Shown here one piece after another: positions 53,214-63,077 of a stretch of 64,000 nucleotides of DNA. A program made the position numbers and the translations under genes. The notes under the pieces are model-generated. The model had not been told where the DNA came from. It did no database searches and worked only from the letters and a program-made list of their open reading frames with translations. Within the stretch, counting starts at the first letter, position 1. Every line of letters begins with the position of its first letter. Source of the DNA: Pseudidiomarina gelatinasegens (GTDB taxonomy: Bacteria > Pseudomonadota > Gammaproteobacteria > Enterobacterales > Alteromonadaceae); assembly GCF_004025325.1 (NCBI RefSeq), contig NZ_RSFE01000010.1:1-64000 (forward strand), written 5' to 3'.

Positions 53214-55245
53214 TACCCGTATGACGCAGCAAAGCTTCAACGTCTGGCTCACGGCCTCGAAACTCCTTAAATAGCTCCATCGCATCGCGCGAGCCACCCC
53301 GCTCCAAAATCGCTCGTAAAAAATCTTGCCCTGTTTCGCGATTAAATATTCCTTCTTCTTCAAAGCGCGAATACGCGTCAGCCGACAACACCTCAGCCCA
53401 CTTGTAGCTGTAATATCCCGCTGCATAGCCGCCAGCAAATATGTGGCCAAAACCATGTTGAAAACGGTTGTACGAAGGCGGTTTCCTGACCGCGACTTCA
53501 TCCCGAACTGCATCAAGAATGGCTTGAATCTGATCGCCCTGCTGGGGATCGTAGTCGCGATGAATACGCAGATCAAACAAGCTAAATTCGAGCTGTCGAA
53601 CCATTTGCATCGCTGATTGGAAGTTACGCGCAGCCAACATGTTATCTAATAAGTCCTGCGGTAGGGGCTCACCGGTTTCGAAATGGCCAGAGATCATGGC
53701 CAGTGCTTCTGGCTCCCAGCACCAATTTTCAAGAAACTGTGACGGCAGTTCAACCGCATCCCAAGCTACACCATTAATTCCTGACACACCGGCAACGTCA
53801 ACTTTGGTTAGCATATGATGCAGACCATGGCCAAATTCATGGAACAATGTTAGCACTTCGTCATGAGTAAACAGCGCCGGCTTGTCACCTACAGGTTTAT
53901 TGAAGTTACAGGTCAAATAGGCCACCGGCAATTGCAGTTGATGCGTCGCGGTAATTCGACGTACGGCGCACTCTGCCATCCATGCTCCACCGCGTTTTCC
54001 TGCGCGCGCATACAGGTCCAAAAAGAAACTACCGCGCACATCACCGTTGTTATCCGTGATGACAAAATAACGCACCTGAGGATGCCATGCAGCAACGTTC
54101 TCCTGCTCCTCAATACGTATTCCAAACAATGTTTGAACCACAGCAAATAGACCCTGCACAACCTGTTGTTCTGGGAAGTAGGGGCGTAATTGCTCATCGG
54201 AGATAGCGTAGCGTTGTTGCTTCAGCTTTTCGCTGAAATAGCCGACGTCCCAGGCATCTAAGTGATCAACTCCAAAGTTTTCGGCGGCGAACTTCAGAAC
54301 ATCCTGATAATCTTCGTGGGCCTGCGACAATGAATGCTTGGCTAAGTCCTGCAAAAATTGTTCAACCTGCTCTGCTGACTCAGCCATTTTTGTCGTCAAC
54401 GACAATTCCGCATAGTTAGCAAACCCCAGCAGCTCGGCTAACTCATGACGTAGTGCTAAGGTTTCAGCCATGATGGCGGTATTATCAAATTGCCCCGCTT
54501 GCGGGCCTTGCTCAGAAGCGCGCGTGGTAAATGCTTCGTACATAATACGGCGCAGTTCAGCGTTGTCCGCATAAGTCATCACCGGCAAATAGCTTGGAAA
54601 ATCTAAGCCAAAGCGCCAGCCCTCTTGCTGATGCTCTTCTGCGGCAGCTTTGGCGGCCGCAATAGCGCTTTCAGGAAGTCCTGCCAGCATGTCCTCAGTG
54701 GTTACCAGGTAGTGCCAGCCATCGGTCGCATCGAGCAAGTTATTACTGAACTGAGAAGACAGGTCAGATAGTTTCGTTTGAATTTCCGCATAGCGTTGTT
54801 TCTTATCGGCAGGTAAAGCAATGCCTGACAACTCAAAGTCACGCAGCGTATCCGTCACCACTTTACGCTGGGCCTCGGTAAGCTGTTCGAAGTTGTCACT
54901 TGCTCGCAATGTTTTAAAAGCGTTGTATAAGCCTTCGTGCTGCCCCACAAATGTGCCGTATTCAGACAGTTGCGGCAGGCAGTTATCGTGAGCCTCACGC
55001 AGTTCTTTCGAACTGACAACAGCATTTAAATGGGATACCGGCGACCAACTGCGCTCCAACAAGTCATCAACCTGCTCGAGGGGCTCCACTAATCCATCCC
55101 AGCTGTAGTCACCTGCGGCTATAACCGCCTCAATTGTGTTCTTACAGTCTTGAATCCGTTGCTCAATAGCCGGTATAACATGGTGCGGCTCTATTGCCTC
55201 AAACGGGGGTAAATGGTAATCAGTGAGCAAAGGGTTTTGACTCAT
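53188..55245 (-). CDS. prlC: Oligopeptidase A (M3 family)
   Basis: A 685-aa cytoplasmic zinc metallopeptidase that degrades oligopeptides, including cleaved signal peptides. The zinc motif HEFGH is present in LFHEFGHGLHHML (about 465-477), and the C-terminal YKWAEVLSADAYSRF is typical. The start at 55245 follows AGAGGAT and the family N-terminus (MSQNPLLTDYHLPPF). It is divergent from the DPP-IV gene. Confidence 0.96.
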   Translation of the reverse strand: MSQNPLLTDYHLPPFEAIEPHHVIPAIEQRIQDCKNTIEAVIAAGDYSWDGLVEPLEQVDDLLERSWSPVSHLNAVVSSKELREAHDNCLPQLSEYGTFVGQHEGLYNAFKTLRASDNFEQLTEAQRKVVTDTLRDFELSGIALPADKKQRYAEIQTKLSDLSSQFSNNLLDATDGWHYLVTTEDMLAGLPESAIAAAKAAAEEHQQEGWRFGLDFPSYLPVMTYADNAELRRIMYEAFTTRASEQGPQAGQFDNTAIMAETLALRHELAELLGFANYAELSLTTKMAESAEQVEQFLQDLAKHSLSQAHEDYQDVLKFAAENFGVDHLDAWDVGYFSEKLKQQRYAISDEQLRPYFPEQQVVQGLFAVVQTLFGIRIEEQENVAAWHPQVRYFVITDNNGDVRGSFFLDLYARAGKRGGAWMAECAVRRITATHQLQLPVAYLTCNFNKPVGDKPALFTHDEVLTLFHEFGHGLHHMLTKVDVAGVSGINGVAWDAVELPSQFLENWCWEPEALAMISGHFETGEPLPQDLLDNMLAARNFQSAMQMVRQLEFSLFDLRIHRDYDPQQGDQIQAILDAVRDEVAVRKPPSYNRFQHGFGHIFAGGYAAGYYSYKWAEVLSADAYSRFEEEGIFNRETGQDFLRAILERGGSRDAMELFKEFRGREPDVEALLRHTGITSLEQPS

Positions 55246-55348
55246 GGAACATCCTCTTGAATAATGCGTGGATACTTTCGTCTTCTGCATAGGTATGGGC
55301 GGCGTGCCATTTTTCAAGGTCACACAGCCCCCACAACAGGGAATTACA

Positions 55349-57637
55349 ATGACACAACAAACAACATCATGGCTACGTCAAACCTTCATCGGCGTTGCTT
55401 CCGTTGCCTTCATAACAGGTTGTAGCACACTTCCAGGTGGCGGAGAACATCAAGATACGCAGCAATCGACAGGCACAGCTGCCGTCGAATTTGACGCGCT
55501 TTACCAACAAGGCAAATACAATGCCCGTGGCGTTGGCCCGACACGTTGGTTGGCAGACGGCAGCGGCTACACCGTATTGGAGCGTGCCGACGATGGTGGT
55601 CACCACATTGTACGCTACCACCCACAAACGCAGCAGCGCACTGTTTTGGTGAATGCCGAAGATTTACGCCCCGATAATAATTCTGACCCACTCAAGGTTG
55701 CCGATTACAGTTGGTCTGATGACGGCAATAAATTACTCATATTCACCAACACGAAGCGCTCTTGGCGCACCCATACTCTGGGTGACTATTGGGTATTTGA
55801 TTTATCCACCAAAAAATTACAACAGCTGGGCGGTAATGCCGAGGCATCAACATTGCAGTTTGCCAAATTTGACCCGCAAGCAACCCGCGTTGCGTATGTC
55901 ATTAACAACAACATCTATGTTGAGAACCTAAGTTCTTCGCGCATTACCCAACTGACAAAAGATGGCAGCGACACTATTGTCAACGGCACCTTTGACTGGG
56001 TCAACGAAGAAGAATTTTTCTTGCGCGATGGTTTTCGTTGGAGCCCTGACGGCAGCTCAATTGCTTACTGGCAATTGGACACCGAAGGTACCCCATTGTT
56101 TACCATGATTAATAACACTGATGAATTGTACCCAACGTTAAAACAATTCCCTTATCCAAAGGTTGGCGAGACCAATGCCGCTATGCGAATTGGTGTAATG
56201 CCTGCCCAAGGTGGTGATACAACCTGGATGAAAGTTCCTGGTGATCCACGTCAGAATTACTTAGTGCGCATGCAATGGGCTGGCAACAGCTCACAGCTAC
56301 TCATTCAGCAACTCACGCGCTCGCAAGCCGTTAACACAGCTTTTTTAGCTAATGCGAAAACAGGTTCTGTGCAACAGCTTTTGCAAGAAGTCACCGAAAG
56401 CTGGGCTGAATATGTTGATGATCTGCAATTTATTGATAACGGCACATCATTTACTTGGCTCAGTGAGCGCAGCGGCTTCCGCCATATCTATGTCGTACAA
56501 CGGGACACTGGCCGACTCAGCACCGTCACCCGGGGCAATTGGGACGTCATTGAAGTTCTCCAAATTAACGAAAAAGACGGTTGGGTCTACTTTATTGCTT
56601 CACCCGAAACGCCACTTGAGCGTTATCTGTTCCGTGCCAGCTTAGACGGTAGCGGCAAGCTTGAGCGGCTCACGCCAGATCAGCCAGGAACGCACAGCTA
56701 CCAACTTTCAGCTGATGCGAAATATGCGGTGCATACGTTTTCAAATGTCGAAACTATGCCGATTGTTGATATGATCACGCTGCCAGAGCACAAAAGCATT
56801 CGCGTCATCAAAACCAATGATGACGCTCAGAATGCTTTTGACAAACTCAAGCGTGGTGCCTTTGAGTTCTTTCAAGTGGAAGCGCAAGACGGACTGAAGC
56901 TGGATGGCTATTTAATGAAACCAGCAGATTTTGACCCCAGCAAAGAATATCCAATTGTCTATTATGTGTATGGCGAACCTTGGGGCCAAACGGTGGCAAA
57001 CAGCTGGGGTGGTGAGCGCTTTTTGTTTCATACCTACTTAACCCAACAAGGCTATTTAGTCGCTTCTGTTGATAACCGCGGTACGCGTTCACCACGGGGT
57101 TTTGAATGGCGACGTTCAATTTACAAGAATTTAGGCGTTGTCACCGTTCGCGATCAGCATGATGCCTTGCAAGCAATGCTCGACCGTTGGGACTTTATTG
57201 ATGAAGACCGGGTAGGTATTTGGGGGCATAGTGGCGGCGGTTCGCAAACCCTTAACGCATTGTTTCGTTACCCAGACGCATACCATGCGGGGATGGCACT
57301 TGCCCCAGTACCTGACTTGACGTTATACGACACCATTTATCAAGAACGTTACTCCGGACTATTGCCAGAAGCCGCCGACAGCTATCGAGAAACTTCTGCA
57401 ATTACTCATGCGGAAAATTTGCAAGGTGACTTGTTGCTGGTGCATGGAACAGGCGACGATAATGTTCACTTTCAAGGTTCAGAACGGCTCGTTAATGAGC
57501 TGATAAAACATGGCAAGCAATTTGATTATTTCGCATACCCTAACCGCACTCATGGGATTAGCGAAGGTGAAGGAACCACACTGCATTTGCGCACCATGAT
57601 GGTTGAGTTTTTAAAGCAAAACCTACCGGCTAATTAA
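55349..57637 (+). CDS. Dipeptidyl-peptidase IV (S9B) lipoprotein
   Basis: A 762-aa exported serine peptidase that removes X-Pro or X-Ala dipeptides. The N-terminus has a lipobox (FITGC, Cys about 25), then an eight-bladed DPP-IV propeller (about 65-500) with the Glu-Glu substrate-anchoring motif in DWVNEEEFF, then an alpha/beta hydrolase domain with Ser in GIWGHSGGGSQ, Asp in GTGDDNVHFQ and His in RTHGISEG. The start at 55349 has AGGGA 7 nt upstream. It overlaps the convergent metallopeptidase gene by 4 bp. Confidence 0.94.
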   Translation: MTQQTTSWLRQTFIGVASVAFITGCSTLPGGGEHQDTQQSTGTAAVEFDALYQQGKYNARGVGPTRWLADGSGYTVLERADDGGHHIVRYHPQTQQRTVLVNAEDLRPDNNSDPLKVADYSWSDDGNKLLIFTNTKRSWRTHTLGDYWVFDLSTKKLQQLGGNAEASTLQFAKFDPQATRVAYVINNNIYVENLSSSRITQLTKDGSDTIVNGTFDWVNEEEFFLRDGFRWSPDGSSIAYWQLDTEGTPLFTMINNTDELYPTLKQFPYPKVGETNAAMRIGVMPAQGGDTTWMKVPGDPRQNYLVRMQWAGNSSQLLIQQLTRSQAVNTAFLANAKTGSVQQLLQEVTESWAEYVDDLQFIDNGTSFTWLSERSGFRHIYVVQRDTGRLSTVTRGNWDVIEVLQINEKDGWVYFIASPETPLERYLFRASLDGSGKLERLTPDQPGTHSYQLSADAKYAVHTFSNVETMPIVDMITLPEHKSIRVIKTNDDAQNAFDKLKRGAFEFFQVEAQDGLKLDGYLMKPADFDPSKEYPIVYYVYGEPWGQTVANSWGGERFLFHTYLTQQGYLVASVDNRGTRSPRGFEWRRSIYKNLGVVTVRDQHDALQAMLDRWDFIDEDRVGIWGHSGGGSQTLNALFRYPDAYHAGMALAPVPDLTLYDTIYQERYSGLLPEAADSYRETSAITHAENLQGDLLLVHGTGDDNVHFQGSERLVNELIKHGKQFDYFAYPNRTHGISEGEGTTLHLRTMMVEFLKQNLPAN

Positions 57638-58353
57638 TCACTATTTTCATCGCAATAATCAAGGTAATCCGCGTTCAGCACGGTCACGCCGTGCTGACGC
57701 AACCATGCCTCAGCTGCTTGATAATCCGGTGAGAGCTGCTCAACCAAACGCCAAAACGCCTTGCTGTGATTAAACTCTTTTAAATGGCACAGCTCATGTA
57801 TTACCACGTTACGTACCACCCACGGCGGCGCTATCCATAACTTCCATGTGAATTTCAATGCTTGCTTACGGGTGCAATGCCCCCACTTGCTGGTGAAATC
57901 ACCAATGCTCCATGTACTCGGAGTTAATCCGTGGTGCTCAGGCCATGTTGCAAAGAAATCGTCAAGCCAAGCTTCAGCCTGTCGTTTATACCAACTAATA
58001 ATCGTTAAGCGAGGCTCTTTAACCGCCTGACTTCGCGCTGTTTTCGTAACAAACAATTCGGCACCATAACGCTCAACACTTTTGCGCGTTGCGGTAGCCA
58101 CTTTCAAGGTCATCGGCTCACCCAGCCAGCGTAAACGCTCACCAGATTCCCACAACCGCGGAGCCAAGGCATCAAGCTGCCGGCGTTGCCGCTGCAAATG
58201 TTTATCTATCCACGCATGCTTATCATTCACAAAGGCACGAATAGTCGCCTCAGGCATATGCCAAGGCGCTTGAATTTCAAGCTTCCCCTTTGCCACCTTG
58301 ATGGCTAGGTTGCGTCGCCGCTTACTGCGATTGATTTGATAGATAAGGGTCAT
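57634..58353 (-). CDS. YgjP-like metallopeptidase domain protein (M48/DUF45)
   Basis: A 239-aa protein of the YgjP/DUF45 family. The zinc motif HELCH lies in VIHELCHLKEFNHSKAFW (about 177-194), with the third ligand His a few residues on. Family members are predicted cytoplasmic metallopeptidases, and some are linked to restriction systems, but no such neighbour occurs here. It is convergent with the DPP-IV gene. Confidence 0.9.
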   Translation of the reverse strand: MTLIYQINRSKRRRNLAIKVAKGKLEIQAPWHMPEATIRAFVNDKHAWIDKHLQRQRRQLDALAPRLWESGERLRWLGEPMTLKVATATRKSVERYGAELFVTKTARSQAVKEPRLTIISWYKRQAEAWLDDFFATWPEHHGLTPSTWSIGDFTSKWGHCTRKQALKFTWKLWIAPPWVVRNVVIHELCHLKEFNHSKAFWRLVEQLSPDYQAAEAWLRQHGVTVLNADYLDYCDENSD

Positions 58354-58480
58354 CGGTATTTTCGTCGGTTAATTGGCTGTATCCGTCGGAGCGCGCATTG
58401 CACCCATGTGCGTTTTCAGCGATCATAGGCGCATTCATTTAACAGATACAACACTCTAGCATGTCACAGGAGTAGAGCAC

Positions 58481-59833
58481 ATGACCCGACATTACGATTA
58501 TCTTGCCATTGGTGCTGGTAGCGGCGGCATCGCCTCAGCTAACCGCGCAGCTATTCGCGGTGCAAAAGCTGCGGTGGTAGAAGCGAAGGCCGTAGGCGGA
58601 ACATGCGTCAATGTCGGCTGTGTACCAAAAAAAGTTATGTGGTACGGCGCCCATATTGCCGAAGCGATTAAATACAGTTCAGCCTACGGCTTCGAAATTG
58701 AACAAAAAGGGTTCGACTGGAGCACCTTGGTTAAAAATCGCGAAGCGTACATTGAGCGTATTCATGGCGGCTACAAGCGTGGTTTTGAGAGTAACGGTGT
58801 TGACTATATTGAAGGCTTTGCACGCTTTGTTGATGCAAATACTGTGGAAGTTAATGGCGAACACATTACAGCGGACCATATCACCATCGCTGTTGGCGGC
58901 CGCGCTATAATTCCTGATGTACCTGGTGCTGAATACGGCATTGATTCGGACGGCTTTTTTGCATTAACAGAACGCCCCAATAAATCCGTTGTTGTTGGCG
59001 CAGGCTACATTGCCGTAGAAATTGCCGGTGTACTTGATGCACTTGGTTCTGATGCGCACTTGCTGGTGCGAGGCGACCGCCCACTACGTTATTTTGATCA
59101 TGACATCACCGATGCACTGCTGGAACGTCTTAAGCAAGATGGTCCGGAGCTTCATACTGGATGTATTATTGAGCGCGTTGAAAAACATAGCGATGGCACT
59201 TTGTCAGTCCATTGCGAAAATGGCCAAAGCATTGATGGCGTTGACTGCCTGGTTTGGGCCATTGGCCGTGAACCAGCAACCGATAAAATAAACCTTGAAG
59301 CGGCCGGTGTTGAAGTTGATGAACACGGATTTATTCGCACCGACAAATATCAGAATACCAATGTGAAAGGTATTTATGCTGTTGGTGATATAACCGGTGA
59401 AGCGCAATTAACGCCTGTTGCCATTAAGGCTGGCCGGCTGCTATCTGAACGCCTGTTCAACAAAGACATGCCAGACGCGCACATGGATTACAGCTTAATC
59501 CCGACCATCGTCTTTAGTCACCCAGCAATCGGTACCGTAGGTTTAACTGAAGCTGAAGCACGCGAAGTGCACGGCGATGATGTAAAAGTTTACCGTTCGC
59601 AATTTGCCGCAATGTACAACGCCGTTACACCACACCGCGCTCTAAGCACATTTAAGCTTGTCTGTACCGGTCCAACAGAGCGGGTTATTGGTATACACGG
59701 CATTGGCGAGGGTATGGATGAAATTTTGCAAGGTTTCGCGGTCGCGATGAAGATGGGCGCAACCAAGGATGATTTTGATGCCACGGTTGCACTGCACCCA
59801 ACCAGCGCTGAGGAATTTGTCACCCTCACATGA
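58481..59833 (+). CDS. gorA: Glutathione-disulfide reductase
   Basis: A 450-aa FAD- and NADPH-dependent disulfide reductase. The FAD-binding [16 protein letters not shown] (about 10-25), the redox-active [13 protein letters not shown] (about 39-51), the NADPH-binding [13 protein letters not shown] (about 172-184) and the C-terminal active-site His in LHPTSAEEF are intact. It is the last core gene before the mobile element, which begins within 60-150 bp of its stop. Confidence 0.97.
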   Translation: MTRHYDYLAIGAGSGGIASANRAAIRGAKAAVVEAKAVGGTCVNVGCVPKKVMWYGAHIAEAIKYSSAYGFEIEQKGFDWSTLVKNREAYIERIHGGYKRGFESNGVDYIEGFARFVDANTVEVNGEHITADHITIAVGGRAIIPDVPGAEYGIDSDGFFALTERPNKSVVVGAGYIAVEIAGVLDALGSDAHLLVRGDRPLRYFDHDITDALLERLKQDGPELHTGCIIERVEKHSDGTLSVHCENGQSIDGVDCLVWAIGREPATDKINLEAAGVEVDEHGFIRTDKYQNTNVKGIYAVGDITGEAQLTPVAIKAGRLLSERLFNKDMPDAHMDYSLIPTIVFSHPAIGTVGLTEAEAREVHGDDVKVYRSQFAAMYNAVTPHRALSTFKLVCTGPTERVIGIHGIGEGMDEILQGFAVAMKMGATKDDFDATVALHPTSAEEFVTLT

Positions 59834-59889
59834 TTTTGTCGAAAGCCTACCTTACCGCTTTTAATTTGAAAAATTCTGAACACCGGCTA

Positions 59890-59918
59890 TTGTTGGATTA
59901 GTTGCTCTAATCCAACAA
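59890..59918. repeat. Perfect 12-bp inverted repeat at the gor/mobile-element junction
   Basis: TTGTTGGATTAG (59890-59901), TTGCT loop, CTAATCCAACAA (59907-59918). There is no T-tract. It lies 56 bp after the gor stop and 68 bp before the recombinase start, so it may be a gor hairpin or a recombination site at the element end. Confidence 0.6.
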
Positions 59919-59985
59919 GAACCATCACATCTCCAATTATCTGTCTATATTGCAGGAAAGATGGATTTCATCGAAAGGTGTTGTG

Positions 59986-61335
59986 ATGGCTAAATTAATA
60001 TACTCTACCAACGTTTCGGTTGGCTCTAAAGTCGATATTTCTGACGTTGCTATCCGTTTCCTTGGAGGTGTTCCACTTGGTAGATTGCCTACTCTATATG
60101 ATGCTAAAGGGCAGTTTGTAATCCCAGTAAATCAGTGGTTTATTCATCTATCTAGTGTCAAGAAGCTAGAAGATTTAAGCTCATATGCGAAGGCGTTAAA
60201 GCGGTACTGGACTTTCCTAGATACACACGACTTACGCTGGGATTATTTTCCACAACTAAAAAGCTTTAAACCTACTTATCGATTTCGAAATGAAGAACTG
60301 CTAAAGCATGCAAATGATGGTCTGCTTGCTTATTCCACCGCAAACAACTACATGTCTCACGTAATCCAATTTTATAAATGGGCTGCGTATGAAGACTATT
60401 TTTCAATCTCGGCAGAAAATAAACCATTTGAAGTGGAGTTTGTTTCCATTAAGAGTCGAGGACCTCTCGCTCATTTAAGACCTCGATTCACTGTAGAAAC
60501 TTCAGATTTGAGAATCAGGGTACCACGGGACTCTATTAGCTCAAATGTACGCAGTCTATCTCCGTTAACTATCGAAAGCATTTCTAACTTAGCCGCAAGT
60601 TTAAGATATTCACCGGTTGAGTTCAGATTAATCTCTTTTCTTGGAATTCTATGCGGGCTACGCGCCGAAGAAGCGGCGGGGATAACTTTAAATGCTTTGG
60701 TTCGCGCAGTTCCAAGAGATGACTCACAACTCTATTTCAACCTTACTATCGGTCCGCAAGTTGGCGTTCCAACCAAGTTTAATAAAACCCGTACTATCGA
60801 AATTTCGAGGACTTTGTTAGACCAACTAAAAAAATACGCAATTAGTGAACGTCGGTATAACAGACTGAATAAGCTTCAATCTCAATTAAGGTTGACTGAC
60901 GATTCAAATATCCAGGCTTCAGATTTGGCTAAGAAAAGTAAAATTCATAACACTGCCCACGATAATAAACAAAAGAGTGCACAAGTGTATGAACCCTTGT
61001 TTATCAGTCAGCTAGGAAACCCTATCACCTCAAAAGGAATAAGTACTAGATTCGGCGAATTGCGACGTAAGATTGAAACTTCGGGATCTAATTTTCAACA
61101 TAAATTTCATGACTTAAGAAGTACTTATGCAACTTATCGTCTTCACTCATTGCTTACGTCCGGACTCGACCCAGCAACTTCTCTTGATTTGATTATGCAG
61201 TGGATGGGACACAATCATGAATCTACAACATGGAAATACCTTCAATACCTCAAGCGCAAAGAAGCTTTAAAAGACAAAATATCTATGCTCGACAATATCA
61301 TGCACGAAGCATTAATGGAGGCCGGAATTGACTAA
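59986..61335 (+). CDS. Tyrosine recombinase, first gene of the trio (GmtY-like)
   Basis: A 449-aa site-specific integrase. The N-terminal SAM-like/core-binding region covers about 50-165, and the catalytic domain about 190-430. Catalytic residues are Arg226 (GLRAEEAAGI), His375 and Arg378 (FHDLRSTYATY), His409 (QWMGHN) and probable nucleophile Tyr418 (TTWKYLQYL), so it looks active. The start at 59986 follows AAGGTG with 6-8 nt spacing; an upstream TTG start lacks support. The last 8 bp overlap the next gene. Codon use is AT-rich compared with gor. Confidence 0.9.
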   Translation: MAKLIYSTNVSVGSKVDISDVAIRFLGGVPLGRLPTLYDAKGQFVIPVNQWFIHLSSVKKLEDLSSYAKALKRYWTFLDTHDLRWDYFPQLKSFKPTYRFRNEELLKHANDGLLAYSTANNYMSHVIQFYKWAAYEDYFSISAENKPFEVEFVSIKSRGPLAHLRPRFTVETSDLRIRVPRDSISSNVRSLSPLTIESISNLAASLRYSPVEFRLISFLGILCGLRAEEAAGITLNALVRAVPRDDSQLYFNLTIGPQVGVPTKFNKTRTIEISRTLLDQLKKYAISERRYNRLNKLQSQLRLTDDSNIQASDLAKKSKIHNTAHDNKQKSAQVYEPLFISQLGNPITSKGISTRFGELRRKIETSGSNFQHKFHDLRSTYATYRLHSLLTSGLDPATSLDLIMQWMGHNHESTTWKYLQYLKRKEALKDKISMLDNIMHEALMEAGID

Positions 61336-63064
61336 AAAGCCAATTAAAAATTCACCCTGGATCCATGAACTTTGCATTTCCCTAATAAACGGCGCTAATA
61401 CTAGTCAACGTTTAGACTTTAATAGATTTAGGTATTTAGGAGTTCCTAAAACGCAAGATATACAACAATGCGCATTGAGACCAGAGCGTTCAAAAGATTA
61501 TGCTATGAAAATGTTTCTAGCCATTACAACTCGTGAGGATGCGGGTCAATCAACAAAAGTTAATATATTTTCCTCTGCAAGAAATCACTTCCAATTTTGT
61601 GATAATCATAATCCACGTCTGCTCCCCCTCACTGCAGAGTCATTTTTGAAAGAGCTTCAACATAACACTGCTCGCCAAAGGCTTGGAGAGATTAAAGATA
61701 GTACGGAAACACGAAAAAGGGGTGATTTGAAAACTTTTTTTGAGTGGATGGGAGTATCAACTAAACCTTTCTTCCCAACTAAGAACCTTTCGCGAATATC
61801 ACAGCAGGAGCCTACTAGAGGATATAGCCAAACTGAATTACGGAAACTTCTGCCGCTTCTCAGATCAATATTCAAACAGCTGTATCATCAGTTTATATTA
61901 GACCCGCAGATGCATCTTAGTGCAAAAAGTATAACCCCAACAATGACATTTTGTTGGCAAGGTAAATGTTATCCTGTAGCTACCGGAGTGAACAAAATTT
62001 TCTATGTTGCGGCATATCTCCTCTCCTACTATACGTGGGGTAATAGCACTGTTCTTTATAATCTAAAGAGACCTCAATCGGGTAGCCATTCATTTTCAGA
62101 AACGTGGTACCAAATGCCAGCTTTTAAGCGGAGAGCTTTCAAAACTATATCAGTCGAAATTGGAGACAATAGCCAAGTCCATATTCCCAAATATGCCATG
62201 CAGTTTTTCGATCAGCTACTAAAAGCTTCTAAAGAAGTTGATCAACGGCCAGATGGTTTGTTACTTCCAAATTTTCGTTTCAGAATTAAAACGATTCAGC
62301 CCATGTCGGCTTGTCTATTGGCTGACTTTAACAATAAATGGTTGGGTAGATACTTTCCGATGATGGATGACTACGGTAAACGTTTGACGCCTGTTCCAAG
62401 AAGATTTCGTGCAACCGGAAGTCATCTTACAATTGCCAATAAAGGACCAATTGAAGCCGCATTACTACTAGACAATACTCCAAACGTAGTCGCAAAGAAT
62501 TACTCTAGCGGTAATCAACACTTAAATAACCAAATGAACAGAGATACTAGTTGGACATTGGAGCAACAGGTTCGCGATAAATCCAGTATCGAAGCTGCTA
62601 AACAGAAAGTCAGAGATATGCAAAAGGTCGACGTTCTAGCTTATGAAGCATATTTGAGAAAGTCCGCTCCACCACTACGAAATGCTAATGGGAGCTATTG
62701 TAAAGAACAGAATGGTGAAAAAAGCGAACTTTTCACGGCACGCGCCAAAAGCCATGACCTCCTGAATAGCAGTGAAAAAATTGCTTGTGCAGACTTGCTC
62801 GGCTGCTGGGACTGTAAACATCAAGTTTTGGTAGATTCTGTTGTTGATATCTGGTGCATATTGAGCTTCCGAGAGTGTTTAGAAGAGTCTACATATTTGC
62901 ATTTAGATTCGAAACATTTTAAGAACAACTTTGAACATGCAATTTCTAAAATAGATGCTCGAATCAAGCAATTCAGCATCGCTAACGTTCGCAAAGCTAG
63001 ACGGAAGCTTAATGATGACGGACGTCATCCACTATGGCTAGATGCAGCTTTAATTGATTTTTAG
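61328..63064 (+). CDS. Large recombinase-like protein, second gene of the trio
   Basis: A 578-aa protein. The start is TTG at 61328 with an ideal GGAGG inside the upstream gene; the next in-frame Met is about residue 60. A segment PRRFRATGSHLTIANKGPIE (about 357-376) followed by LLDNTPNVVAKNYSSGN (about 380-396) mimics the end of a tyrosine recombinase, with Arg359/Arg361 and Tyr392. However, the usual GLRxxE arginine is not evident (TWGNSTVLYNLKR, about 236-248). A C-terminal Cys cluster (Cys487, Cys493, Cys496) suggests metal binding. It probably cooperates with its neighbours in transposition; a degenerate catalytic core is inferred. Confidence 0.75.
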   Translation: MTKKPIKNSPWIHELCISLINGANTSQRLDFNRFRYLGVPKTQDIQQCALRPERSKDYAMKMFLAITTREDAGQSTKVNIFSSARNHFQFCDNHNPRLLPLTAESFLKELQHNTARQRLGEIKDSTETRKRGDLKTFFEWMGVSTKPFFPTKNLSRISQQEPTRGYSQTELRKLLPLLRSIFKQLYHQFILDPQMHLSAKSITPTMTFCWQGKCYPVATGVNKIFYVAAYLLSYYTWGNSTVLYNLKRPQSGSHSFSETWYQMPAFKRRAFKTISVEIGDNSQVHIPKYAMQFFDQLLKASKEVDQRPDGLLLPNFRFRIKTIQPMSACLLADFNNKWLGRYFPMMDDYGKRLTPVPRRFRATGSHLTIANKGPIEAALLLDNTPNVVAKNYSSGNQHLNNQMNRDTSWTLEQQVRDKSSIEAAKQKVRDMQKVDVLAYEAYLRKSAPPLRNANGSYCKEQNGEKSELFTARAKSHDLLNSSEKIACADLLGCWDCKHQVLVDSVVDIWCILSFRECLEESTYLHLDSKHFKNNFEHAISKIDARIKQFSIANVRKARRKLNDDGRHPLWLDAALIDF

Positions 63065-63077
63065 ATAGGGTGAGCTT

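Noticed and set aside
57634-58353. YgjP-like metallopeptidase as part of a restriction or defence cluster
   Set aside because: No restriction or helicase genes are adjacent; the neighbours are housekeeping peptidase and gor genes.
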